This document shows, one piece after another, positions 8,039-15,079 of a DNA stretch of 64,000 bases. This stretch comes from Burkholderiales bacterium (GTDB taxonomy: Bacteria > Pseudomonadota > Gammaproteobacteria > Burkholderiales > UBA6910), in assembly GCA_026005015.1 (NCBI GenBank), contig BPKG01000001.1:1059501-1123500 (forward strand). Reading direction: 5' to 3'. The notes beneath the pieces are model-generated. The model did not search any database. It was not told where the DNA came from and saw only the letters and a list, made by a program, of their open reading frames with translations. Position 1 is the first letter of the stretch. The number at the start of each line of letters is the position of its first letter. Both the position numbers and the translations under genes were made by a program.

Positions 8039-8866
8039 TTATTTCTTGAGCTTCGAAAGCAGGTGCGAGAGCCCGCGCCGCCGCACCGGGAACTCGTGCT
8101 TGGCCCGCACGAGAATGACCGAAACGTTGTCCCGCCCGCCGTTGTCGTTCGCCATCTGCACCAACTGGCGCGCCGCTAGCGGCAGGTTGGAGCGCAGGCT
8201 CGCCAAGGTGAGCCGGATCTCCTCGTCATCCACCATGTCGTTCAGCCCGTCCGAGCACAGCAGGTAGATGTCCTCGGGGCGCACGTCGTGGACGTGGATT
8301 TCCGCATCCACCTCGGGATCGATTCCCAGCGCCCGGGTAACCAAGTTTTTGTGCATCGACTGCCGCGCCTCCTCCCGGCTGATCATGCCGCTGTCGATCT
8401 GCTCCTGGAGCAAGGAATGATCCCGGGTCATCTGCGTCAACTGGTCACCCCTGAACCGGTAGCTGCGCGAGTCCCCGATGTGGCCGATGGCCACCCGGTT
8501 GTCGAAAAAAAGCGCTGCCACCAGGGTCGTTCCCATCCCGGCGTATTGGGGCAGGCTTTGCGCCGCCTGATAGACCGACGCGTTCGCCCGCCGGATTTCC
8601 TCTCTCAGTATGGCTTCCGCCATCAGCTTGCCGCTCAGGAGATCGACATCCGCCGGATCTTGCCGGGCCAATGCCTCCTTGAGCTCGGCCGTCATCAGGG
8701 ACACGACGATTCCGCTCGCCACCTCTCCGGCGTTGTAGCCCCCCATCCCATCCGCCAGAATCGCGACCCCTTCCTCAGGTAGGATCCCAACGCTGTCCTC
8801 GTTATGAGCACGGACCATGCCAGGATCGGTTACGCTCACCATTTCCAGCGCATTCCCCGGCTTCAT
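8039..8866 (-). CDS. PP2C-family Ser/Thr protein phosphatase (Stp/PrpC type)
   Basis: About 275 residues from the ATG at 8866; a GTG at 8890 would add eight residues. The eleven-motif PP2C pattern is clear: DPGMVRAHNEDSVG, ADGMGGYNAGEVASG, GHIGDSRSYRF, LCSDGLNDMVDDEEI and GGRDNVSVIL, including the Asp residues that bind the two metal ions. Such phosphatases remove phosphate from Ser/Thr of kinase targets, here plausibly ligands of the adjacent FHA protein. It is the first gene of the five-gene operon; the AT-rich region just upstream (about 8890-8975) should hold the promoter. Confidence 0.92.
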   Translation of the reverse strand: MKPGNALEMVSVTDPGMVRAHNEDSVGILPEEGVAILADGMGGYNAGEVASGIVVSLMTAELKEALARQDPADVDLLSGKLMAEAILREEIRRANASVYQAAQSLPQYAGMGTTLVAALFFDNRVAIGHIGDSRSYRFRGDQLTQMTRDHSLLQEQIDSGMISREEARQSMHKNLVTRALGIDPEVDAEIHVHDVRPEDIYLLCSDGLNDMVDDEEIRLTLASLRSNLPLAARQLVQMANDNGGRDNVSVILVRAKHEFPVRRRGLSHLLSKLKK

Positions 8867-8983
8867 GGGGCCGCCCCGTCCATTAGACACAAAAGCAAAG
8901 AAACCTCTTAAAGTTGTTCGCCTAGTTGCTTATAAAATATACGATTTCGAGAAAAAAATAAATGATTGCCGGAAGCACGGCGG

Positions 8984-9013
8984 AAAAAAAAGGCCAGCGT
9001 CTCCGCTGGCCTT
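8984..9013 (-). terminator. Rho-independent terminator after the formyltransferase-like gene
   Basis: Inverted repeat GGCCAGCG-TCTC-CGCTGGCC, extended by AA/TT to 10 bp. On the minus strand it is followed by a run of eight T. It lies 25 bp past the stop codon at 9039 and closes the oxc-frc-formyltransferase transcript. Confidence 0.92.
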
Positions 9014-9038
9014 CGTCGCACGGTGAAAGGGCCGTCTC

Positions 9039-9971
9039 TCAGGTCCCGAGCATGGTGCCCACCGTAATACCTGCAGCCTTCACGAATTCAGCGGCGGAGA
9101 CCTTCTTGCCCTCCTCTGGCTTCACCCGCATCACCTCGATCTGGCCGCCCTGGGCGCTCACCTTGAAGCCGGTATCGGTGATCTGGGTGACCTCGCCAAT
9201 CTTGCCGCTCACATCGCCGAAACGGCGATAGATCAACTTGCGGGCGTCGAAAATCTGCAGCTTCTTCCCGTTCAAGGTGGTCCAGGCGCCGGGCGCTGGG
9301 TTGCAGCCACGGATCAGGTTGTAGATGAAGTCCACGTGGTTATGCCAGTTGATGCGCGCCTCGGCCTCTCGGCACCAGCCCTCGTAGCTCGCCCGGGACT
9401 CGTCCTGCACTACCTCCTTGTGCTTGCCCGCGACCACTAGGTCCGCCGCCTCCAGCATAGCCTGCACGCCCAGCGGGAAGAGCTTGTTGAAGTACACGTC
9501 CCCCAAGGTCTCGTCGGGTCCGATGTCCACTTCCTTCTGGAGGACGATCGGTCCTTCGTCCAGCCCGTCGGTCGGACGGAAGATGGTGAGGCCGGTGCGG
9601 GTGTCGCCGCGAATGATGGGCCAGTTGATGGAGCTGGGACCGCGGTACTTCGGCAGCAGGGACGGGTGATACTGGATGGTGCCGTGCTTCGGGATGTTCA
9701 CGAACTCCTGGGGCGCGAACAGCAGCACGTAAGCCATGATGCCCAGGTCTACCTTGAGCTGGCGCAAGGCGTCCTGGGCTTCCGCTTTCCTGTAGGACGG
9801 GAACTGAAACAGGGGCAGCCCCTTCTCCTGGGCCGCCACTTTCAGCGGATCGGGCCTGGCACCCTCCTTCTCCGGGGCCACGAACACGCCCGCGACGGCG
9901 TCGCCGCGGGAGAGAAAGGCCTCCATCACCGCCTTGCCAAAATCTTGCTGACCAATAATGGCAACTCTCAT
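9039..9971 (-). CDS. Formyltransferase-fold protein like the hydrolase domain of 10-formyl-THF dehydrogenase
   Basis: 310 residues from the ATG at 9971. The sequence follows the N-terminal domain of 10-formyltetrahydrofolate dehydrogenase (ALDH1L1) more closely than methionyl-tRNA formyltransferase: MRVAIIGQQDFGKAV, IQYHPSLLPKYRG and DGLDEGPIVLQKE. The catalytic His and Asp of the fold are at 102 and 138 (106 and 142 in the mammalian enzyme). A C-terminal OB-like domain follows; no aldehyde dehydrogenase part is present. It is downstream of frc on the same strand, so it probably acts on the formyl group released by the pathway: hydrolysis of 10-formyl-THF or transfer between formyl-CoA and folate are both open. 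A partial copy of its 5' end lies upstream. Confidence 0.8.
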   Translation of the reverse strand: MRVAIIGQQDFGKAVMEAFLSRGDAVAGVFVAPEKEGARPDPLKVAAQEKGLPLFQFPSYRKAEAQDALRQLKVDLGIMAYVLLFAPQEFVNIPKHGTIQYHPSLLPKYRGPSSINWPIIRGDTRTGLTIFRPTDGLDEGPIVLQKEVDIGPDETLGDVYFNKLFPLGVQAMLEAADLVVAGKHKEVVQDESRASYEGWCREAEARINWHNHVDFIYNLIRGCNPAPGAWTTLNGKKLQIFDARKLIYRRFGDVSGKIGEVTQITDTGFKVSAQGGQIEVMRVKPEEGKKVSAAEFVKAAGITVGTMLGT

Positions 9972-10077
9972 TTCGACCCCCTTCAGCAAGATTTCAGAGA
10001 AGGCTCATGTTTGCCGAAGGCCAACGTGAGCCGGAACTAAAATCTTGCTGACCAATAATGGCAACTCTCATTTCGAC
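9939..10077. repeat. 39-bp direct repeat duplicating the 5' end of the formyltransferase gene
   Basis: Positions 9939-9977 and 10039-10077 are identical over 39 bp and exactly 100 bp apart. The first covers the start codon and codons 1-11 of the formyltransferase-like gene. The second gives a separate ATG (10071) with the same first 11 codons followed by 14 unrelated codons and a TGA, a 25-codon leader-type frame. The segment CAGCAAGATTT near 9985-9995 is also an inverted copy of part of the repeat. Confidence 0.85.
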
Positions 10078-10095
10078 GCTCCTTTCAGCAGGGTT

Positions 10096-11379
10096 CTAGT
10101 CCGTGCGCGGCTCGTGGTATTCCGGCACCTTGGCGGGCTGTTTGGAAAAAGCCCCCGCCTCGCGCAGCGAGTCGATATGGTCCTGGGTGTAGCCGAGCAC
10201 TTCCGCCAGGATCTCGTCGGTATGCTCTCCCAGCAGCGGGGAGCGCTTGATTTCCGCAGGCGAATCCGAGAGCTTGATCGGCATGCCCACGTTGTACCAC
10301 TTGCCCCGCTGCGGGTGATCCAGCTCGACCACCATTTCCCGGAGCTTCACGTGCTCGTCGTTCATGAGGTCCTCGGTGCTCATGATAGGACCGCACGGCA
10401 CGTCGAGCTCGTTCAAGATCTTCATCAACTCCCACTTGGTGTACTTGGAGGCGAACTCGTTCAGGATGCGCCACATCTCCGCCTGGTTCTTGCGACGCTC
10501 CCCGATGGTGGCAAAGCGGGGATCCTTGGCCAGGGCCTCGCCGCCCACGCGATTGGCCAGCGCCTCCCACACCGCCTCCTGCACCACGACGTACAAATAG
10601 TCGTTGGGGCCGCCTGGCTTGCATTTGATGGCGTTCCCGAGCTGGCCGCCGCCCGAGTCGTTGCCCGCCCGGGGCGTGGCCTTCAGCCCCTGGGTCGGTA
10701 CGGAGTACTCGGGCAGAGGGCCGCGCTGCAGACGCTGATGGTCGCGGAACTTGACCCGGCACAGGTTCATGACCCCATCCATCATCGCCACTTCCACGTA
10801 CTGGCCGCGGCCGGTGCGGTTGCGATGGTGCAGTGCCGCCAGGATGCCGATGGCGAGATGGAGCCCCGTTCCCGAGTCGCCGATCTGGGCGCCGGTCACC
10901 AGGGGCGGCCCGTCGGGGAAACCGGTGGTGCTCATGGAGCCTCCCATGGCCTGGGCCACGTTCTCGTAGGCCTTGAAATCGGCGTAGGGGCCGGAGCTGC
11001 CGAATCCCTTGATGGAGGCCATGACGATGCGCGGGTTGATCTGCCGCACCTTCTCCCAGGAGAAACCCAGCCGGTCCAGCACCCCGGGGCCGAAGTTTTC
11101 CATGAGCACGTCGCACCTCTTGATCAGGTCGGTCAGCACCTCCTTGCCCATGGGGTTCTTGAGGTTCACCGTGATCGACCGCTTGTTGCAGTTGAGCATG
11201 GTGAAATACAGGCTGTCCGCGTTCGGGACGTCGCGCAACTGCCCGCGGGTCACGTCCCCCGTGGGGGGCTCCAGCTTGATCACGTCAGCTCCGAGCCAAG
11301 CAAGCAATTGCGAGGCGGTCGGCCCCGCCTGAACGTGGGTCATGTCCAGGATTCGAAATCCCGAGAGTGCCTTGTCCAT
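10096..11379 (-). CDS. frc: Formyl-CoA:oxalate CoA-transferase (CaiB/BaiF family, class III)
   Basis: 427 residues, matching the 428 of the Oxalobacter enzyme. Diagnostic stretches are THVQAGP near the N-terminus, [36 protein letters not shown] with the catalytic Asp at 168 (Asp169 in Oxalobacter), and the glycine loop GGGQLG at 243-248. The family moves CoA from formyl-CoA (or succinyl-CoA) to oxalate through aspartyl-CoA intermediates in the cytosol. It sits between the ThDP lyase and the formyltransferase-like gene on one strand. Assignment to the Frc clade is strong; the exact acceptor acid is inferred. Confidence 0.9.
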   Translation of the reverse strand: MDKALSGFRILDMTHVQAGPTASQLLAWLGADVIKLEPPTGDVTRGQLRDVPNADSLYFTMLNCNKRSITVNLKNPMGKEVLTDLIKRCDVLMENFGPGVLDRLGFSWEKVRQINPRIVMASIKGFGSSGPYADFKAYENVAQAMGGSMSTTGFPDGPPLVTGAQIGDSGTGLHLAIGILAALHHRNRTGRGQYVEVAMMDGVMNLCRVKFRDHQRLQRGPLPEYSVPTQGLKATPRAGNDSGGGQLGNAIKCKPGGPNDYLYVVVQEAVWEALANRVGGEALAKDPRFATIGERRKNQAEMWRILNEFASKYTKWELMKILNELDVPCGPIMSTEDLMNDEHVKLREMVVELDHPQRGKWYNVGMPIKLSDSPAEIKRSPLLGEHTDEILAEVLGYTQDHIDSLREAGAFSKQPAKVPEYHEPRTD

Positions 11380-11399
11380 GAAAATTTCACCTCCTCATG

Positions 11400-11647
11400 A
11401 CTTGGGAACCGGATGCCGGCCTTTTCCTACGCCTCCGGTAAATGGTTGACAAACCATTTACAGCTCTCCCCTCTCCCTCTCCCTGGGGGAGAGGGCCGAG
11501 CGCCGTGAAGCATTTTTTTTAGGACGCTCGGTAGGCCCACCTTTGCCGCCGCAGGACCGGCGGTCGCACGGGTCGGATTATATGCCGAGAATAAGGGAGC
11601 CTGCGGCAGGCCGCGGCGCGCGGGCGCCGCGGCCCTACCGTGACGCC
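11400..11647. other. Gap between oxc-like gene and frc: 22-bp palindrome and CTCTCCC repeat hairpins
   Basis: About 250 bp. A perfect palindrome with 9-bp arms TAAATGGTT / AACCATTTA around GACA lies at 11439-11460, 60 bp upstream of frc. A CTCTCCC..GGGGGAGAGGG hairpin (about 11464-11500) resembles repeats elsewhere in the window. CCGAGCG / CGCTCGG (about 11497-11533) flank a T8 run on the plus strand. The palindrome could be an operator or processing site for separate control of frc. Confidence 0.6.
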
Positions 11648-13342
11648 TTACTTGTACATGGTCTGATTCATGGTGCCGCTCGAGTACACCTCCCGGTCGA
11701 TCACCACGTCCACCAGGGCCGGCACGCCCGCATCCCGGGCCTTCTCCAGCGCCGGCCTGATCTGGTTGGGCTCGGTCACCCGGATGCCGAAGCCGCCCAT
11801 GGCCTCGGCGAACTTGTCGAAGCGCACGTCGGCGAGCACGTTGCCCACATCGCCCCGCTCCTTGCCGTACTTCATCGCCTGGCCGTAGCGGATCTGGTTC
11901 CACGAGGCGTTGTTGCCGATCACCCCGACGAAGGGCAGCTTGTTGCGCACCATGGTCTCGAAATCGAAGCCGGTCAGGCCGAAAGAGCCGTCCCCGAAGA
12001 GCACCACCACGTCGCGCTCGGGCTGCAGCAGCCTAGAAGCGAGGGCGAAACCGGTGCCCACGCCCAGGGTTCCCAGGGGCCCCGGATCCATCCAGCCGCC
12101 CGGCTTGTGAGGTCTCACCACCGAGCCGGAGAAGGTCACGATATCGCCCCCGTCGCCGATGAACACGGTGTCCTCCAGCAGGAATTCGTTGATCTCGTGG
12201 ACCAGGCGCAGCGGGTGAATCGGCACGCGGCTGTCGTCCTTGACGATCTTGTCGTTCTTGTTTTTAGTCTTCTCCTCTTCCTCGCGCAGCATCTTGATGA
12301 AGGGATCGTGCTTGCGCGCCACGTCGCCTTTGGACGCCTCGCACATGGCGTTCAGGATCGCCCGGATGTTGCCGACCAGGCCGATGTCGAAGTCCCGGTT
12401 GTACCCGACGTTCTTGTAGTCCATGTCGAGGATGATGATCTTCGCCTTGGGGTTGAGCCGCCGGCCGTAGCCCATGCGGAAATCCAAAGGCGTACCTACG
12501 AGGAAGATCACGTCCGCGTTGTCGAAGGCGACGCGCCGGGAGGGCATAAAGTTGTACGGATGGTTGCGGGGCAGGGTGCCGCGCGCCGCGCCGTTCACGT
12601 ACACCGGGATGTTGAAGTGGCGGGCGAAGCGGTCCACCGCTTCGTGAGCCCGGCAGGTGCGGGTCTGGGTGCCGAACAGGACCACCGGGCGCTCCGCGGT
12701 GGCGATGGCCTCGGCCGCCTTGGCCAGCTCGTTGGGATCGCCGATGAATTCGCCCCGCACCCGGTAGTTCTTGGGGATGCGCACCTTGGACGCGTCTACC
12801 TTGGCGTCCAGCACGTCGTGCGGGATTTCCAGGTAGCCCGGGCCCGGCGCGCCGTTGTACATCTCGCGCACCGCCTGGCTCATCATCTCCGCGCAACGCT
12901 CGGTGGTCATCACCGTGGAAGCGAACTTGGTGATCGGCGTCATCATGGGGACGTGGGCGAGGTCCTGCAGCGCGCCCATCTTGTACTGCTTGAGCGGCCC
13001 GCCGCCGCCGATCAGCAGCATGGGCGACTCCGCCCGGAAAGCGTTGGCCACGCCCGTCACCGCGTCGGTGGTGCCCGGGCCGGCGGTCACCACCGCGCAC
13101 CCGAGATTGCCGGTGATCCTGGCGTAGGCGTCGGCCGCGTGGGCGGCCACCTGCTCGTGGCGCACGTCCACGATGCGGATGCCCTCGTCCAGGCAGCCGT
13201 TGTAGATGTCGATGATGTGCCCGCCGGAAATGGTGAAGATGTGGTTGATGCCCTCTTGCTTGAGGAACTTGGCCACGATCTGGCCGCCGCTGATGAGCTT
13301 AACGTCCTGCCCGCTGGCGACTTGTGTTTCAACGGTTCCCAT
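11648..13342 (-). CDS. ThDP-dependent lyase, oxalyl-CoA decarboxylase / 2-hydroxyacyl-CoA lyase-like
   Basis: 564 residues with the three-domain ThDP layout. The activating Glu is in RHEQ (E63), and the Mg/ThDP motif is GDG (450-452) with NN at 477-478, the GDG-x24-NN spacing. The length fits oxalyl-CoA decarboxylase (568) and the C-terminus SSGTMNQTMYK recalls the CoA-covering tail of the Oxc/HACL group. The core, however (TAGPGTTDAVTGVANAF, ITKFASTVMTTER, GPGYLEIPHDVLDA), reads more like acetolactate-synthase-type enzymes than like classical Oxc. Beside frc, the simplest role is decarboxylation of oxalyl-CoA to formyl-CoA, but cleavage of another 2-oxo or 2-hydroxyacyl-CoA is possible. Divergent from the CRP-family regulator, with a palindrome 100 bp upstream. 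Confidence 0.7.
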   Translation of the reverse strand: MGTVETQVASGQDVKLISGGQIVAKFLKQEGINHIFTISGGHIIDIYNGCLDEGIRIVDVRHEQVAAHAADAYARITGNLGCAVVTAGPGTTDAVTGVANAFRAESPMLLIGGGGPLKQYKMGALQDLAHVPMMTPITKFASTVMTTERCAEMMSQAVREMYNGAPGPGYLEIPHDVLDAKVDASKVRIPKNYRVRGEFIGDPNELAKAAEAIATAERPVVLFGTQTRTCRAHEAVDRFARHFNIPVYVNGAARGTLPRNHPYNFMPSRRVAFDNADVIFLVGTPLDFRMGYGRRLNPKAKIIILDMDYKNVGYNRDFDIGLVGNIRAILNAMCEASKGDVARKHDPFIKMLREEEEKTKNKNDKIVKDDSRVPIHPLRLVHEINEFLLEDTVFIGDGGDIVTFSGSVVRPHKPGGWMDPGPLGTLGVGTGFALASRLLQPERDVVVLFGDGSFGLTGFDFETMVRNKLPFVGVIGNNASWNQIRYGQAMKYGKERGDVGNVLADVRFDKFAEAMGGFGIRVTEPNQIRPALEKARDAGVPALVDVVIDREVYSSGTMNQTMYK

Positions 13343-13441
13343 AACTTCCTCCTGACTGTTCGTTGGGAATTGCGAACCCTGCGCTCGATGAAATACAATT
13401 AAAATTTATACAGAAATTTAAGCAGTTGTCGGGCATTCGGC

Positions 13442-13457
13442 ATTGACCGCGGTCAAT
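13442..13457. promoter_or_regulatory. CRP/FNR-type operator between oxc-like gene and crp-family gene
   Basis: Perfect palindrome ATTGACCGCGGTCAAT. On the minus strand an extended -10-like TGC-TTAAAT is centred about 31 bp from the palindrome centre, the spacing expected for a class II (-41.5) activator of the lyase gene. It lies 59 bp upstream of the regulator start, so it may also mediate autoregulation. It matches three further copies in the window. Confidence 0.75.
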
Positions 13458-13515
13458 AATCCAGCTTCTCCACCCCCTTCTACCGGCTGACGTTCGTCGA
13501 ACCCGCCGTCCCCCG

Positions 13516-14130
13516 ATGGTCGCTCTGGTCGCCCACCCCGAATACAAGATTTTGCGCCTGCAGCTCCGGCAGAACCTGGTCCTCAAGAACATGTCGCCGG
13601 TAGCGTGGGCGGAACTTGAACCTTTGCTGGAGATCGCCGACTACCCGAAGGGGAAGTCCCTGGAAAACCAGGGCGACCTTTCCATGGAGCAGTACTTCAT
13701 CATCGAAGGCATTCTCAAGCGGGTGGTGACCAACAAGGAAGGGAAGGAGATGATCCTGCGCTTCGCGGCGGAAAGCGACATCGATACGAGCTACGCCGCC
13801 TGGCGCCTGAAGACCCCTATCCCGTACTCGATCCGCGCCGTCACCCGGGTGCGCGCCGCCAAGCTTTCCATGGAGCAATGGGTGCGCTTCATGGACCGGC
13901 ATCCGAGCGTCAAGGCCGACTTCGAATTCGAGGTGATGAAGCTGATGAGCGAGGTGATGGCCCATACCATCACGCTCCACCTACTGGACGCCCCTGGCCG
14001 GGTGCATCGCTTCATGCGTAAGCACCCCGAGCTGACGGAGCGGCTTCCCAAGAAAGAGCTGGCGTCCTACCTCAATCTGTCGCCGGAAACCCTAAGCCGG
14101 CTCAAGCACAAGGGCAAGATCGAGATCTAA
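13516..14130 (+). CDS. CRP/FNR-family transcriptional regulator of the C1 island
   Basis: 204 residues: an N-terminal cyclic-nucleotide-binding-type beta-roll (about 15-130), a dimer helix (KADFEFEVMKLMSEVMAHT), and a C-terminal winged HTH whose recognition helix reads LSPETLSRLKHKG. The E-x-x-S-R pattern matches the FNR helix that contacts TTGA half sites. There is not one cysteine, so it cannot carry the FNR iron-sulfur cluster; the beta-roll may bind a metabolite. It is the only plus-strand gene in this region and diverges from the ThDP lyase gene. It is the natural candidate to bind the TTGACCNNGGTCAA sites upstream of oxc-like, tctC, fhs and sucC. Confidence 0.9.
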   Translation: MVALVAHPEYKILRLQLRQNLVLKNMSPVAWAELEPLLEIADYPKGKSLENQGDLSMEQYFIIEGILKRVVTNKEGKEMILRFAAESDIDTSYAAWRLKTPIPYSIRAVTRVRAAKLSMEQWVRFMDRHPSVKADFEFEVMKLMSEVMAHTITLHLLDAPGRVHRFMRKHPELTERLPKKELASYLNLSPETLSRLKHKGKIEI

Positions 14131-14147
14131 AACCCTGGGTCCCGGGC

Positions 14148-14984
14148 TCAATCGTATTTCTCGGACGTGAAAATACGCGCCCGGCTCATGACCTTGAGCT
14201 GGTTTTCGACCGCCGTCACGCCCGGCACGGCGCGCGCCGTCTTCTCCGCCGCGCCGCGCTCGCTGTCGTGCAACACGATGCCGAGCAGCTTCACACGGCC
14301 GTTGTCGGCCTCGATGGTGATGTTGATGTCGTCGGTGTCGGGATCACTCTTGAGCGCCGCCCGCACCCGCGCCTCCAGCGCTAGGTTCTGCAGCTTGGTC
14401 CGCGATTCCGGAGTTTCCTGAAACTCCGGGCGCTGCAAGAGCAGCTTGATCTCCTCCACGCAAGTCTCCACCGATAGCCGTTCGGTGTTGAGCACCAGGT
14501 CGTAGATCAAGGGATCGCCCCAAGTGACGCCGAAGCGCTGCTGCATGTTGGCGATGTGGGCAGCGTCGCTGCGCCGCAGCTCCTGGCGCACCAGTTCCTC
14601 GTCGTCGGTCTCGAGCCGCTCCATCATCCACTTCACCCGCACTTCCATGGGAGCACACACCCGGACACAGGGGATGTGGGGCACCTGCCTGAGCAGGTAG
14701 GTGGCGCCCCATCCGCGGATGACCACGTTTCCCTTCAGGGCGAGCTCGAATACCTCCTCGGCGGTGTAGATGGCCAGGCTTTTCTTGTCGGTGGCCATGC
14801 CCTCGATGAGGCCGGCCTTGCCTTCCATGATGCGGCGGATAAGACTCTTTCTAGCCCGCATCTTCTCGGCCACGTGGTCCACCACCTCGTGCCGGACCAG
14901 CGCCAGGCCTAGTTGCTGTGCCAGCAAGGCGGCCACATCCTTGCCCTTGGAGCCCATCTCCTGGTTCATCGCGATGACTGGCAT
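14148..14984 (-). CDS. Cytidylate-kinase-like protein fused to a BON domain
   Basis: 278 residues. Residues 1-190 match the cytidylate kinase-like family (MPVIAMNQEMGSKGKDVAALLAQQLG at the N-terminus, with a modified P-loop, then VIRGWGATYLL, CVRVCAPMEVRVKWMMERL). Residues about 205-275 form a BON domain (VRAALKSDPDTDDINITI, GRVKLLGIVLHD, VPGVTAVENQLKVM). BON domains usually bind phospholipid or sit in envelope proteins, so this is an unusual fusion on a cytosolic nucleotide-kinase fold. No signal peptide is visible. It follows the TctA gene on the same strand (95-bp gap) and converges with the CRP-family gene. A signalling or regulatory kinase role is a guess; the fold assignment is firm. 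Confidence 0.8.
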   Translation of the reverse strand: MPVIAMNQEMGSKGKDVAALLAQQLGLALVRHEVVDHVAEKMRARKSLIRRIMEGKAGLIEGMATDKKSLAIYTAEEVFELALKGNVVIRGWGATYLLRQVPHIPCVRVCAPMEVRVKWMMERLETDDEELVRQELRRSDAAHIANMQQRFGVTWGDPLIYDLVLNTERLSVETCVEEIKLLLQRPEFQETPESRTKLQNLALEARVRAALKSDPDTDDINITIEADNGRVKLLGIVLHDSERGAAEKTARAVPGVTAVENQLKVMSRARIFTSEKYD

Positions 14985-15079
14985 CGTTTCAACCCTCCAA
15001 CCCGCGTTCAGGACCCGGTCGCCCGAGAACGGCTAGCTTTCTCTATGGTAACGGCTGCCCCGCCCACTGTCATCCCGGC

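Noticed and set aside
9039-9971. Housekeeping methionyl-tRNA formyltransferase (fmt)
   Set aside because: No def neighbour, and the sequence fits the hydrolase domain of 10-formyl-THF dehydrogenase better; it is in an frc operon.
13516-14130. True FNR oxygen sensor
   Set aside because: The protein has no cysteine at all, so it cannot bind the 4Fe-4S cluster; only the DNA-recognition helix is FNR-like.
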